Shown piece by piece: positions 13,193 through 24,390 of a DNA stretch of 64,000 nt (positions within the stretch are counted from its first letter, which is position 1; every line of letters begins with the position of its first letter). Position numbers and translations under genes: made by a program. Source of the stretch: Cephalopachus bancanus (Eukaryota; Chordata; Mammalia; Primates; Tarsiidae); the NCBI GenBank assembly GCA_027257055.1, contig JAPVLO010000039.1, positions 7,842,501-7,906,500 of the forward strand. The letters are read 5' to 3'. Below the pieces are notes generated by a model. That model was given only the letters and a program-made list of their open reading frames with translations, was not told the origin of the DNA and ran no database searches.

Positions 13193-14117
13193 CAAGATCA
13201 GACAATTAAATTCACAAACTCATCCTAGAAAAAGTGCTTTATATCTCATTGTTGAATGTCACTATGGTCACCTTTGAAGTACTCCCCTTGGGAAGCTATG
13301 CACCAACATCAACACCTAGACTACCCATCATAGCAATTTTGTAACTCTTTTTCTGGAATGGCTATCAGAGCTGTTGTCATATTACACTTGATGTCCTGAA
13401 TGTCATCAAAATGTCTTCCTTTCAAGATTTCCTTTATCATTGGGTTAAGAAGAATGTCTTTGGGGGCCAGATCAGGTGAGTAGGGAGGGTGTTCCAATAG
13501 TTATTTGTTTACTGGCTAAAAAATCCCTCATAGACAGTGAGAGTTAGTGCATTGCTGCAATGCAAGAGCTCCTTCAGGACTATTTTTGCACACACATTTC
13601 TCATACCAAGATTTTCAGCTAAGATTTTCTTAACTCTTTCTCTATCAATGTTTATTTGGTCTGCCATGCTTTTCTCAATCGGTTGACCATTTTGACACAC
13701 AATTTGATGAATTTTTGCAATGTTTTCATCAATTCTGCTCATTACTGGCCATCCTGACCTCTCTTCATCAGTGACACTTTCTCCCCTCAGAAAGACATTT
13801 AATCCACTGCTGTTTTCTTCATGACATTATCCCATGTCTAACATGTCTCTGTACTAACATGTCTCTGACTTCACTTACACTCTTGCTAAGTTTAACAAGA
13901 AATTTAATGTTTGTTCATTCCTCTAATTCAAGCTCTGACATTCCTGCAATGGCACACAAAAACATGCAACAATACCAAACACTACTCAGCAACATACCAC
14001 CACATGTTGACACGAACACAGCTGTGAGACACTGAAATATCAAAGTTATGAAACCTTACTGAGTTGTTTGTACAGTGCTGCTGATGGCAAGTTCACAAAC
14101 TTAATTATCAGACCTCA
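13193..14117 (-). mobile_element. Mariner-type DNA transposon fossil with TIRs
   Basis: It is bounded by imperfect inverted repeats: AGACAATTAAATTCACAAAC on the left, and CAAGTTCACAAACTTAATTA on the right. TA dinucleotides flank it. The minus strand encodes a mariner transposase N-terminal helix-turn-helix (13742-13509, with the GMRNVCAK motif). It also encodes a C-terminal block near 13500-13300 with PYSPDLAP, the site of the third catalytic aspartate. The two join with no room for most of the catalytic core, so an internal deletion has occurred. It interrupts old L1 sequence. Confidence 0.8.
13509..13742 (-). pseudogene. Mariner transposase N-terminal remnant
   Basis: A 77-residue frame holds the DNA-binding helix-turn-helix region. 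It ends in unrelated residues at the deletion junction and retains no catalytic centre. Family assignment to Tc1/mariner rests on the motif and the flanking TIRs. Confidence 0.75.
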
Positions 14118-14229
14118 TATGATGTGTACCAAGGTGTGATTTTTCTTTGTATTTATCCTACTTAGGGTTTGCTGAGTGTTTTGGATCTGTGAGTTAATAT
14201 TTTTATTACATTTGGAAAATTTTTAGTAA

Positions 14230-14480
14230 TTATTTCTTTTTAAAAAATGTTTTATTTCAATAGCTTGAAGAAGTACAAGTGTTTTTTTGGTTATGTGGAT
14301 TTATTGTTTAGTGGTGAGGAAGTCTGGGTTTTAGCACATCCACCACCCCCAATATTGCACATTGTATCCAATTGGCAACTTTTCATCCTTCACCCTCTTC
14401 TCACTTTCCCCTTTCTGAGTCTCCAATGTCCATTATACCACTCCATATACCTTTGCAGAACCATCGCTTAGCTCCCACTT
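14230..14480 (-). mobile_element. L1 3' UTR, antisense
   Basis: GTGGTGAGGAAGTCTGGGTT and the end block GAACCATCGCTTAGCTCCCA are old L1 3' UTR read backwards. Confidence 0.7.
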
Positions 14481-14481
14481 A

Positions 14482-15042
14482 TGAGGGAAGACCCACAAAA
14501 ACTAGAATTTATTTATAAAAAATTGTGTATTTATTCTTACATGTTTAAACTTTAGTCACTTTCAAAGTACTATGTTTGATACATACATCTATTAAGACAC
14601 TTTTCCCACTGCTCATTTTTTGAACTTGTTGATTTTGATGCCTTTAGAGCTTCTGCTGTTTTTTGTTTCACCTCTTCCACATCAGCAAAACATTGTGGAC
14701 TTTGAGGACTTTTTCCATTGGGAAACAAAAAGAAGTAACTTGAGGAGAGATCAGGTGACTAGGGGAGGTTGGGACATGGGGGTCATGCTGTTTTTGGTCA
14801 AAAACTACCAAACACTCAGCACAGTGTGGACAGGTACCTTCGTAAATAATCTATCATGAAATGGGCAAATGCATTGAAAGACTCTCCAAATAAATTCACT
14901 GAAGCTGAACGCAGCCTCTGACAACAATGCCAGCTGCTACACGGATGCTGATGGCTTCCTAGAACACTTATCTAGTGGGAAAGCCTGCATTACAAGGGGT
15001 CTGCCCTCCAAAAAATATTTCTGTTTTGGGGTTCCCCCTCAT
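14482..15042 (-). mobile_element. Second mariner-type fossil
   Basis: The ends TGAGGGAAGACCCACAAAAA and TTTTGGGGTTCCCCCTCA are inverted repeats, with TA at both edges. The minus strand shows a degraded mariner C-terminus, including a DVEEVKQK block. The ends and that block match the element at 45932-46758, so the two are the same family. Much of the transposase is missing. Confidence 0.75.
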
Positions 15043-15918
15043 ATATTTATCTGTAGATATATATCATTACCCAATATATTTTTTAAACAGAAGAGATAAA
15101 AGTCTATTTCTTTCAGTAACATCTTACTTGATGTTGATGGCTGATGTTGATCTCGAAAGAGCAGTTTACATGGAAGGGTATGGGCTAAAACCACTTTGAA
15201 GTAGACTGAGAGCGCAGGGGAGGCAAAAACAAGGAAGCTACATGTCTAGATCACCCTTTATGATGTTTGCCTGTGAAGGGTAGGAGAGATATGGAGTTGT
15301 AGCTGGAAAGAGAGGTGGACCCAAGAAGTTCTCTTTCCAGAGTATGCTAGTATATCAAGGAAAGTAATCCAGGAAAGAGAAAAGTTGGGGTAGATGAGAG
15401 AGAGGATAATCAAACACAGGAATTCTTCAAGAGGTAGAGTAGATAGGGTTTTGAGGTGGGGTGCTGAAGGACAGAATGACGAAAGACTGTCTCACCGAGA
15501 GCAGGACATCTGTGTCAGGACACCCAAGTGGTGACCTGAGGAAGAGCAGAAGGCACAGCCATGCAAGGCCTGGAAGAAGGGGTGCATCTGGGGTGTTGGA
15601 TCAGCAACAGTGCTGGGGTGGCAGGAGCAAAGAAAGGAAGTAAAAGAGGATCAGGAAATGAGGTTGGGACCCTAGGGTCAGGCCAACCTAGGGCCACTCC
15701 AAGGACTTTGGGTTTTCCTCTGAGTGGAAGGGAAGTGACTGGACAGCAGGGTGACATGCACTAGAACATGGTCATTTTGACAACGGGGTTGAAAACAGGG
15801 CGAGGAGGTCAGGAGATGGATTAGTAGGCATCTGCAATATTCCAGATGAGAGGAGATGGTGGTCTGGACCAGAAAGCTGCTAGAAAGCAGTCAGAGGTGG
15901 GAAGACGTGGACAGAACC

Positions 15919-15920
<2 letters not shown>
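15043..15920. repeat. Old dispersed repeat / non-coding
   Basis: No gene. Blocks such as GGAAGTGACTGGACAGCAGG and GATGGTGGTCTGGACCAGAA resemble an old mammalian interspersed repeat that continues at about 16545-16900. I cannot name the family with confidence. Confidence 0.4.

Positions 15921-15956
<36 letters not shown>
15921..15956. repeat. (GA)n microsatellite
   Basis: About 17 GA units directly abut the poly-T tail of the next Alu. Confidence 0.95.
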
Positions 15957-15960
<4 letters not shown>

Positions 15961-16119
15961 TTTTTTTTTTTGAGTTGGCGTCTCCCTCTGTCACCCAGAC
16001 TGGAGTGCAGTGGCCACTCCCAGCCACCGCAGCCTCGACCTGCTGGGCTCCAGCAACCCTGCCACCTCAGCCTTCCAAGTAGCTGGAACTACAGGCATGC
16101 GCTACCACACCCGGCCTAT

Positions 16120-16150
<31 letters not shown>

Positions 16151-16269
16151 TTGTAGAGATGAGGTCTCACCAAGTTGCCCATGCAGGTCTCGAGCCCGCG
16201 GGCTCAGGCAATCCACTCACCTCAGCCTCCCAAAGGCGCGGGATTATAGGCTGAGCCACCAAACCCAGC
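15957..16269 (-). mobile_element. Alu with internal (TTTA)n
   Basis: Minus-strand Alu. The linker GCTAATTTTT has expanded into a (TTTA)n run at about 16117-16154, in the middle of the element rather than in the tail. Confidence 0.88.
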
Positions 16270-16301
16270 TAGAATCTGAATATATTTTAAAATAAGATCA
16301 A

Positions 16302-16480
16302 GGACCAGGCACGGTGGTTCATGCCTATAATCCCAGCACTTTGGGAGGTGCGCGCCTATAGTTCCAGCTACTTGGAAGGCTGAGGCGAAAGATCACCTGA
16401 GTCCAGCAAGTCGAGGCTACCGTGTCTGTGAGCATGCCACTGCACTCCAGCCTGGGTGACAGTATGAGACTCTGACTAAA

Positions 16481-16497
<17 letters not shown>
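16302..16497 (+). mobile_element. Alu with internal deletion
   Basis: The head (CCAGGCACGGTGGTTCATGC) jumps from TTTGGGAGG straight to TGCGCGCCTATAG. About 110 bases of the left arm are therefore missing. The poly-A at 16479-16497 runs into a (TA)n microsatellite. Confidence 0.85.

Positions 16498-16541
<44 letters not shown>
16498..16541. repeat. (TA)n microsatellite
   Basis: About 22 TA units grown from the Alu poly-A tail. Confidence 0.95.
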
Positions 16542-16543
<2 letters not shown>

Positions 16544-16544
16544 A

Positions 16545-17125
16545 AAGGGTTTGCAGACAGATCAAATATGGGCTGCAAGACAATTAAGTGTCAGAAAGCT
16601 TCCAAAGTTTTAGACAAGCACCTGGAAGAATGAATGGAGTTGCCTTTACTAAGAAGATAAAACCTGTGAGAGGGGCAGGTTTGGTGGAGAAAGCTTTAGC
16701 TCAGTTCTACACATGCTTTGCATGAGTCTGAGAGGTCCATTCAACATTTAAATGGAAATGTGGCAGAGGCAGGGAGAGTTACAGACCTGGGGTTCGGGAG
16801 AGAGGTTCAGACTAGAGATATGCCCATTTTCAGAACATGGAAGGAATCTAAAGCCAGGGGACTGGATGAGATCACCAAGTTAGTAAGCAGAGAAGGAAAA
16901 GTGAATATTCTGTCTACTTTAAACTTCTTCACTCCCATAAGCTCCTCTGCTTGGGCCTGGGCTCTCCATCCAAAGGCAACAGAACAGGAAGTCTAGAGAA
17001 GTCCCCCCGCTGCCCGATCTCAGCGCCCCTCATGAGGGTAACAGCAGACAGTTCCCTTCAGCACAATGGACCAGTGATGCTGCCCTATCATGGGATGGGA
17101 GCTGGATCACTGGCTCTGCATCCAG
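16545..17125. other. Intron-like sequence
   Basis: The first 350 bp continue the old dispersed repeat. The rest is the intron next to the Walker B exon. The following ABCA exon was not found here. Confidence 0.4.
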
Positions 17126-17133
17126 CCACTCAC

Positions 17134-17343
17134 CATATTTCTGCTTGAGGAACAGCAAGGTCCCGCAGCACTGCAGCTCTCCCTTGGCCATGATGGCAAT
17201 GCGACCCCCAGCAGGTCGACCTCGTCCATGAAGTGGGTGGTCAGCAGGATGGTGCATTCACTTTTCTCTTGCTGAAGAAGGTCCCAGATGGCCCTCCTGG
17301 AGATGGCGTCCATGCCTAAGGTGGGTTCATCTAGTATCAATAC
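17134..17343 (-). pseudogene. ABCA-type transporter exon: Walker B, D-loop, H-loop
   Basis: Minus strand. The exon follows a good acceptor (CTTCCAG at 17350-17344) and ends at a good donor (GTGAGTGG at 17133-17126). It encodes the Walker B and D-loop block [20 protein letters not shown], and the H-loop block [14 protein letters not shown]. After a frame change it encodes [14 protein letters not shown] and LFLKQKYG. The usual serine of the D-loop region (DEPTSGMD) is leucine here. A single base is missing around 17203-17209 between DLLG and RIAIM, which breaks the frame. The sequence is typical of the first nucleotide-binding domain of ABCA3/ABCA17. I infer ABCA17 because that gene is a pseudogene in human, but ABCA3-like is not excluded. 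Confidence 0.85.
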
Positions 17344-17691
17344 CTGGAAGGCAAAGGCACAACCTCATGATGAGGGCAGAGTCATGCCCAGGTACAGGCT
17401 GGCTGTGCTGTAGGACCCATGCCACCTGAGTTGAGGGGTCACTGAGCTGACTGGGGTTCTCCAAAGATGCAGCAGCACCATCCATGGCAGACTGCCTGTC
17501 CAGGGCATCAAGGACCGAGGTGCCTAGACCATGACTGAAGGGTCAGAGGCAGAAGGCCAGTGGCCAACCCAGGCCAAGCAGGAGCTAGAGCCTGAATGAG
17601 GCCCTTGGACCCTGCAGCCTTGCATATGTATCTGCTGCCCATGAGACCCTGACCTGTGCTCCTTCAGGAAGCCAGGCCCTCTGCCCTGTAT

Positions 17692-17847
17692 CTTGGAGCC
17701 CCCTATGAGGGTGATGCCGATGGAGAGCTTGCACTTCATCCCCCCACTCAGGAACTTGCTCCCGGAGTTCCACTTGTCCTCCAGATCGAGGATGTGCAGC
17801 ACCTACTTGACTTCCTTAGAGCACTTCTGGCGTGATAAGCCTTTCAG
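17692..17847 (-). pseudogene. ABCA-type transporter exon: ABC signature
   Basis: Minus strand, 52 codons between an acceptor at 17848 (GTGGTTTCAG) and the position of the donor. It encodes LKGLSRQKCSKEVK, then a stop, then a block with [20 protein letters not shown], where LSGGM is the ABC signature. The stop TAG at 17805-17803 replaces a residue usually glutamine in ABCA3. The donor dinucleotide at 17691-17690 reads AT instead of GT. Its reading frame continues directly into the Walker B exon (SK, then VLILDEP), confirming these are consecutive exons of one old gene. Confidence 0.85.
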
Positions 17848-18083
17848 CTGAAACCACAGGGGACGAGGAGAGATAGGGTAGGGGCTACTGATGGAAGGCC
17901 AACTCCATCCAACGAACATCTTGCTTGTATATACATAAAAATATGAATAAGAAAGACACACAAGAAACTTACCACCTTCAGGGAAAGGAATAGACAAAAG
18001 TCTTTTGCATTTGAGCCATGTAAACAAATATAGCATGTTAAAAAGTAAATATAGCAGCATGTTAAAAGGTTCATGGTTGGGCA

Positions 18084-18660
18084 TGTTGCTCACATCTGTA
18101 ATCCCACCACTTTGGGAGCCAGACACAGGAGGATTGCTTGATCCCAGGAGTTCGAGATCAGCCTAGGTAACACAGCAACACCTTGTCTCTACAAAAAATA
18201 AAAAATTGGCCAGACTTGGTGGCTCAGCCTGTAATCCCAGCACTTTATGAGGCCGAAGCAAGTGGATTGCCTGAGCCCATGGGTTCAAGACCAGCCCGGG
18301 TAACTTGGTGAGACCTTGTCTCCACAATAAATGAAAAAAATTAGCTGGGTGTGGTAGCGCACCCTGTAGTTCTGGCTACTTGGAAGGCTGAGGCAGAAGG
18401 ATCGCCAGATTCCAGCAGGTTGACACTAGGGTGGCCATGAGTGTGCCACTGCACTCCAACCTGGGTGACAGAGTGAGACCCCAACTCAAAAAGAAAAAAA
18501 AGAAAAGGAAAAAATATCAAAAAATTAGCTAGGCATGGTGGTACACACCTGTAGTTCCAGCTGCTCAGGAGGCTGAAATGGAAGGATCACATGAGCCCAG
18601 GAGGAGGTCGAGGCTGTGGTGAGCTACGATCGTGCCACTGCACTCCAGTCTGGGTGACAG
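18084..18660 (+). mobile_element. Alu inserted into an older Alu
   Basis: The outer AluJ-like element (18084-18200, resuming 18515-18660 at AATTAGCTAGGCATGGTGG) is interrupted by a complete strepsirrhine-type Alu at about 18207-18500. A-rich target sequence (AAAAATAAAAAATTGG / AAATATCAAAAAATTAG) is repeated at the two junctions. Confidence 0.85.
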
Positions 18661-18664
18661 GGAA

Positions 18665-19682
18665 AAAAAAGAAAGGGCTTCCTCTCTCAAGCGTAGTCCA
18701 GTGCCCGCTGAGTACGGCTGCTGTAGGCGGCCCTGGAGGAGGCGGAGGCAGTGAATAGGTCCGAGGCCCAGGAGCACAATGAGGACAAGGAAGAGGCACT
18801 GCCACACTCCGAAGCAGTGGACGTGTTTCAGGAGGGTCTCGCTATGGTGGTGCAGGACCTGCTGCTCTGCGATCTGCCCATCCAGGTTACTTTGGAAGAG
18901 GCCAATTCCCAAATAGCATTGGAGTATGGCCAAGCAATGACAGTCCGAGTGTGCAAGATGGATGGAGAAGTCATGCCTGTGGTTGTAGTATAGAACGCCA
19001 CAGTCCTGGACCTGAAGAAGGCCATCCAGAGATACATGCAGCTCAAGCAAGAATGTGAAGGGGGCATTCGGCACATCAGCTGGTCCTATGTGTGGAGAAC
19101 ATACCATCTGACCTCCGCAGGAGAGAAGCTCACAGAAGACAGGAAGAAGCTTCGAGATTATGGCATCTGCAATCGGGATGAGGTTTCCTTTATCAAAAAG
19201 CTGAGGCAAAAGTGAACCTCCAGACAAGAACAACTCTTCACTGGTGGTCAAGCTTCTCCCTAGCAGAATGGAGTCCTCGAGTCACTGTTCCTCTTTCATA
19301 GAAAGGATGTCGAGGTGTCTTCGCCCCAGGTGTGTCCAGTGGAAACTCTCAGCCTGAACCTTGAGGCCCTCAGGACTAAGACAGGGTGAACCAACACACC
19401 ATTCTTTCCTGTGTTCTTGGCATGAGACTAACCAGAATAAACCTGTTTGTTTCTTAATTTGAAAAGTCAACCAGCCAGAGCACCCTGGGTAGGAGAGTCT
19501 GAGGCTGCTTTATCACAGAGCAGAAGCGAGGGGAGAGAACTTGTGTAGGAGGGTCCTAAAGTCCAAGATGCCACACCTGAGCCCTATGGCCACACCACTC
19601 CCCAAACCACACTACTATTGCCATGATTTCTACAGCAAGGAGGAAATAAAAGTAGAGCAGCTAAAAAAGAAAGAAAGAAAGA
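18665..19682 (+). pseudogene. SNRNP25: SNRNP25 retrocopy (U11/U12 snRNP 25 kDa protein)
   Basis: An intronless copy of the mRNA for the 25 kDa protein of the minor (U12-type) spliceosome. The region aligned to the protein runs from 18817 to 19215, exactly 132 codons plus TGA, with no indel. It is recognisable from VFQEGLAMVVQDLLLCDLPI, GEVMPVVVV, HISWSYVWRTYHLTSAGEKL and EVSFIKKLRQK at the C-terminus. Two lesions are fatal: the initiator ATG is GTG (18817) and codon 59 is TAG (18991-18993). A GC-rich 5' leader precedes it. The 3' UTR probably runs to the AAATAAAA at about 19643 and the A/GAAA tail at 19661-19682. It sits next to an Alu and has lost its frame, so it is a processed pseudogene. 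Confidence 0.9.
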
Positions 19683-19755
19683 TTTATGACTAAGTGGGAT
19701 TTAGCTCAGGAATGAAAGGATGGTTCACCATATAAAAAAATATGTGTTTTCTACT

Positions 19756-20394
19756 AAAGAACTTAATCTGGGCTTTGTTTCTCAATCTTGGGAGGAAGTC
19801 GCTAAGATCTTAGAATTTTCAGAGTAATAGGGGTATTTTTGTTACTCATGGTGATCATACTTGAGTTTACAATAATGAAGTGCCTCACACCAGATAGACC
19901 ATGTGATTAGAGAGTTGGTGTTTTGAGTCATGTGATATCAGTCTGACCTCCTGATTTCCTGGGAAAGGAAATCATTCAATCATTCATGCCGATGTAATAA
20001 AGCCCCAATAAAAATTCTGGACACTCAAAGTTCAGGTGAGCTACCCTGACAAAATATCAATGTGCTAAGAGAGCAATACATACTGAAGGCAGAGAAGCTT
20101 CACATTTGGAACTCTCCCAGACATTGCCTTATGTGGTATACTTTTGTCTGGTCCTGAGTTGTATCCTCTATAATAAAACAGTAATCATAAATATAGCACT
20201 TTCTTGAATTCTGTCAGTCATTCTAGTGAATTAGATGAAACGAGAAATGAATCTCCAAATTTGTAGTATTTGTCAGAAATATTTTTTTGTTTTTTTCAGA
20301 ACCTCTAAGCTTGTGGGTTTCTAAAATGGAGCAATCTTGTGGGAGACTGTGCCTTTATCATGTGGAGTCTTTAATAATGCCACAGTTAGCATTA
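19756..20394 (+). mobile_element. Retroviral-type solo LTR in old L1
   Basis: It interrupts the L1 between TTCACCATATA and GAATATATTAAGAGAATGA. Blocks such as GGTCCTGAGTTGTATCCTCT followed by ATAATAAAACAGTAATCATA are shared in type with the LTR at 40.3-41.0 kb. The ends are approximate and the family is not named. Confidence 0.6.
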
Positions 20395-20535
20395 AATTGC
20401 ATTGTAGTAATAGAATATATTAAGAGAATGAAGGACAAAGCCACATGATAATCTCGGTAGAAACAGAAAAGCTTTTGACAAAATCCAACAACCTTTCATG
20501 ATAAAAACACTCAACAACTAGGAATGGAAAGGAAT

Positions 20536-20824
20536 TTTTTTTTTTAGTTGAAGTCTCACTCTGTCGCCCAGGCTGAAGTGCAGTGGCATACACATGGCCA
20601 CCACAGCCCTGACCTTCTGGGCTAAAGTGAACCTTCCATCTTAGCTTCCCAAGTAGATGGAACCATAGGCATGTGCCACCATGCCTGGCTAATGTTTTGA
20701 TTTATTGTAGAGACAAAATTTTGCCAAGTTGCTCAGGCTGGTTTCGAACCCCTGGACTCAGGCAATCCTCTCACCTCTGCCTCCTAAAGTGCTGAGATTA
20801 CAGGTGTGAGCCACTGTGCCCAGT
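20536..20824 (-). mobile_element. Alu in old L1
   Basis: Minus strand, poly-T at left. TGGAAAGGAA before and TGGAGAGGAA after form the target-site duplication. Confidence 0.88.
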
Positions 20825-21238
20825 GGAGAGGAACTTCGTCAGAATGAAAAAGATTATTTGGGAATAACCCACAGTTTACATCATACTTAACACTAAAACT
20901 CAAAGTTTCCTCCCTAAGATCAGGAACAAGACAAGAATGTGTATGCTCTTGCCACTTTATTCAACATTATACTGAAGGTTATAGGCAGGGAAATTAGCCA
21001 CATAATAAGATAAAGGTCATCTAAATTGGAAGAAATAAGTAAAATGATCTCCTCTTGAGCAATCACACAATATTATATATATAGAAAACATAGCATTCAT
21101 AAAAATTATCAGAGCTAATAAATGAGTTCAGCAAAGTTGCAGGATATAAGATAAATATACAAATGGGAGTTGTATTTCTTTACACTAGCAATGAACAATC
21201 TCAAAATGAACTCCATTTACATTAGAATTACAAAGGAT

Positions 21239-21525
21239 AAGCCTGGGCATGATGGTTCACGCCTGTAATCCCAGCATTTTGGGAAGCCAAGGTGGGAGAA
21301 TTGCTTGATCCCAGGAGTTCAAGATCAGCCTGGGTAACATAGAGAGACCTCATCTCAACAAAAAAGAAAAAATTAGCCGGGTGTGGTGGCACATGCCTGT
21401 GGTTCCAGTTACTTGGGAGGTTGAGGTGGGAGGATTGCTTGATCCAAAGAGTTTGAGCCTGCAGTGAGCTATGAGCATGCCATTGCATTCAGCCTGGGCA
21501 ACAGAGTAAGACATGTGACTCAAAA
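21239..21525 (+). mobile_element. Alu (AluJ-like) in old L1
   Basis: Plus strand. TTACAAAGGATAAG is repeated on both sides. The right arm reads AGTTTGAGCCTGCAGTGAGC, closer to generic AluJ than to the strepsirrhine type. Confidence 0.9.
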
Positions 21526-22208
21526 AAATTTACAAAGGATAAGATATTTAGGAATACATTTAACTAAGGAAGTACAAGAAGGGCAAATATGCTGAAAACT
21601 ACAAAACATGTTTGAAGTAAATTATAGAAGAGCTATACCTTTTGAGTTCATGGATTGAAACACTTAATAATATTAAGATGACATTACTACCCAAAGCCAT
21701 ACCCTATCACAATTCCAAGAGCCCCTCCCCCCTGACCTTTGCAGAAATGGGCAAGCTGATCCTAAATCTCATATGGAAAACAAGGGAGTCAGAATAGTCA
21801 AAACAACCTTGAAAAGAAGAACAAGTTGGAGGTCTCACATTTCCTAATTTTAAAACTTACCACAAAGCTACAGTAATTGGGACATTGTGGTGCTGGCATA
21901 AACCCAGACACACAGAACAGCGGAATCGAATTGGGAGTATAAAACCAGTCCCATATACCTATGGTAAATTGATTTTTGATAAGGGTGCCAAGACCATTTA
22001 ATGGGGAAAGAATAGTCTTTTCAACTCATGGTGTTGAGACAACTGAATATTCACATACAAAAAAATAAATGTGGATCCCTATCTCAGACTGTAAATTAAA
22101 ATGTACTCATAATGGATCAAAGACCTAAATATAAGAAATAAAACTATGAAACATTAGAAGGAAATACAGGTATAAATCCTAGAAAATGGCTTTTAAAATA
22201 TGACATCA

Positions 22209-22494
22209 AGCCGGGCTCAGTGGCTCAGCCTGTCATCCCGCGCCTTTGGGAGGCTGAGGTGAGTGGATTGCCTGAGCCCGCGGGTTCGGGACCCGCCTGG
22301 GCAGCGAGACCTCATCTCTACAATAAATCAAAAAATCAGCCGGGCGTGGTAGCGTGTGCCTATAGTTCCGGCTACTTGGAAGGCTGAGGCGGAAGGATCG
22401 CCAGAGCCTAGCACGTCGAGGCTGCGGTGGCCGGGAGCGGCCACTGCACTCCAGTCTGGGCGACAGAGTGAGACTCCAACTCAAAAAAAAAAAA
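22209..22494 (+). mobile_element. Young-looking strepsirrhine Alu
   Basis: Plus strand, target-site duplication ATGACATCAA. It is one of the least diverged copies, with a CpG-rich body and an intact B box (GGTTCGGGACC, one change). Confidence 0.92.
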
Positions 22495-22583
22495 ATGACA
22501 TCAAAAGCATAAATTACAAATAAAAAATGGATAAATCGACCTCATCAAAATTTAAAACTTTGTGCATCCAAGAACCCTATCAA

Positions 22584-24170
22584 GGTCAGAGCAGGCAGAG
22601 GACAGTGGTTGAATAGAACCCTCCAACAATCGTCTCCCTGCAGGAGCACCAAACTGAACAATTATGCATACAAGAAATCACCTTCATAAGAACCAGAAAT
22701 TAAGTGAGCAATCACAGTACCTGGTTTTAACATCACATTAAGGAAGATGGCACCGAAGAGGGTAGGAAAGACAGTCTCCTGTTGCCTACACAATCCCTCC
22801 GCTATCCCCGGCAGGGCACGGAAAGAGAATCTGTATCCGGCGGGGAGGGAGAGTGAAGCGGTTCCGGGACTTTGCCCTGCAACTCAGTGCTGCCCTCTCG
22901 CAGAGGAACACAACACAGGGCAGAATTCAGCTGGGGTCCACGGAGGGAGCATTTAGAGCAGCCCCAGCGAGAGGGCAATCCTCTGCTCCAGGAGTAGAAA
23001 ACGGAGTTCTGCCAAGCACTACCGCTGATGGACTAAAGTGCCCTGGGGTCCTGAATAAAGCTGAAAGTCTAGGCCACAGAACTGCAGTCCTTGGGCAAGC
23101 CCTGGTATAGTGCTGGGCTCAGAGCTAGTGGACTTGTGGTGCAAGTGACCCAGTGAGGCAACAGCTGAGGTGGCGAGGGAGTGCTGACATCCTCTCTCCC
23201 CCCATTCCAAGTAGTGCAGCTCAGAGATTCCCCTTCCACTTGGAGAAAGGAGAAGGAAGAGTAAAGGGGATTTTGTCCTTGCCATTACATAAAAGATGAG
23301 GAGGGAAAAAAGGAGGGCTTTGTCTTGTGATGTGGGTAACAGCTCAGTCACAGTAAAATAAAGCACCAAACAGAGTCCCCGATTTCAGAGCCTAGCTCCT
23401 GGATGACATTTCTAGACACACTCTGGGCCAGAAGGGGATTTGCCACCCTAAAGGGAAGGACCCAGCCATGGCAGGATTCACTGTCTGCTGATTAAAGAGC
23501 CCTTAGGTCTTGAATAAACATCAGTGGTAGCCAGGTAGTTATCACATGGAGCTGGGGTGAGATCTAGTACCTGGCTTCAGGACCTGGTGCAGTTCCAGCT
23601 GTGAAGACCACAGGAGCTTGTGTTACCCCTTCCCCAACTCCAGACAGCCCGCCACAGAGCGTGACTCCATTTATCTGTGGGGAAGTGAGGGGAAATAAGA
23701 GACTGCCTAGTTCTCACAGAACTTTCTCAAATCTTACTCAAGTCCACAAAAGTGGTCCCTCCATGAGTCTTTAAGAGTCACAGCATCACTAGTCTTGGGG
23801 TGCCCCCTAGTGCAGATACAGCTGCAGTGACAAAAGCGTTAGAACACAACACTCAATTCTCTGAATACCTGCCTGGAAAGTCTTCTCAAGAAGGACTGGT
23901 ACACATAAGCTCAGACTGTGAAGATTAGGATAAATATCTAACTTTTCAATGCTCAGACATCAGAAAACATCCACAAGCATCAAGAACATCCAGGAAAACA
24001 TAACCTCACCAAATGAACTACGTAAGGCATCAGTGACCAATTCTAGATTGACAGAGATATGTAAGCCCAGACAGAGAATTCAAAATAACTGCTTAAAAAA
24101 TGCTCATTGAGCTTCAAGATAACACAGAGTAAGAATTCAGAATACTATCAGATAAATTTAACAAATAAAA
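22584..24170 (+). mobile_element. Old L1 on the plus strand: 5' UTR and start of ORF1
   Basis: It starts with GGTCAGAGCAGGCAGAGGAC, contains GGAAGATGGCACCGAAGAGG, and ends in the ORF1 beginning (CAGAGAATTCAAAATAACTG, then TATCAGATAAATTTAAC). The remainder of the same element is at 37336-38950. The 13 kb in between was inserted later. Confidence 0.85.
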
Positions 24171-24289
24171 TAATTTTTAAACATATTTTTTAAAGTGTGG
24201 GGTTAAGGGACAGCTATACAAATATGCATTGTGCAGGTACCCTTGTTGATGAGGTGTGCCCACCCATATCCAGACAGATATCATCTACC

Positions 24290-24390
24290 ATTAATTTGCA
24301 TACTACCTCTCTTCCCCTCCCTGCCCCCCCATAGTTTATCATTAATTTACAGACTACCTCTCTTCCTCTCCCTGCCCCCCCATAGTTTCC
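24290..24390. repeat. 51-bp tandem duplication in the L1 3' UTR
   Basis: Two adjacent copies (from 24290 and from 24341) of a pyrimidine-rich unit starting ATTAATTTGC / ATTAATTTAC and containing CCCTGCCCCCCC. The sister L1s at 2.65 kb and 26.64 kb have one copy. Confidence 0.88.

Larger units (their letters stand above)
19683..22583 (+). mobile_element. Old L1 on the plus strand, ORF2, with four insertions
   Basis: Segments 19683-19752, 20395-20535, 20825-21238, 21526-22208 and 22495-22583 are successive parts of L1 ORF2 (ATGAAAGGATGGTTCACCAT, then CACATGATAATCTCGGTAGA, then CACAACCTTGAAAAG-type RT/C-terminal sequence). It was interrupted by an LTR and three Alus. It is heavily mutated. Confidence 0.82.

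Noticed and set aside
15856..16254. 132-residue frame with RERERE repeat
   Set aside because: A (GA)n microsatellite read through into an Alu.
17690..17691. AT-AC (U12-type) intron explaining the AT donor
   Set aside because: The next acceptor is CTTCCAG with AG, and there is no ATATCCTT-type donor. A simple G-to-A change is more likely.
18565..19251. 228-residue minus-strand open frame
   Set aside because: It is the antisense of the SNRNP25 retrocopy and an Alu. No independent support.
23019..23369. 116-residue minus-strand frame
   Set aside because: Antisense of an old L1 5' UTR.
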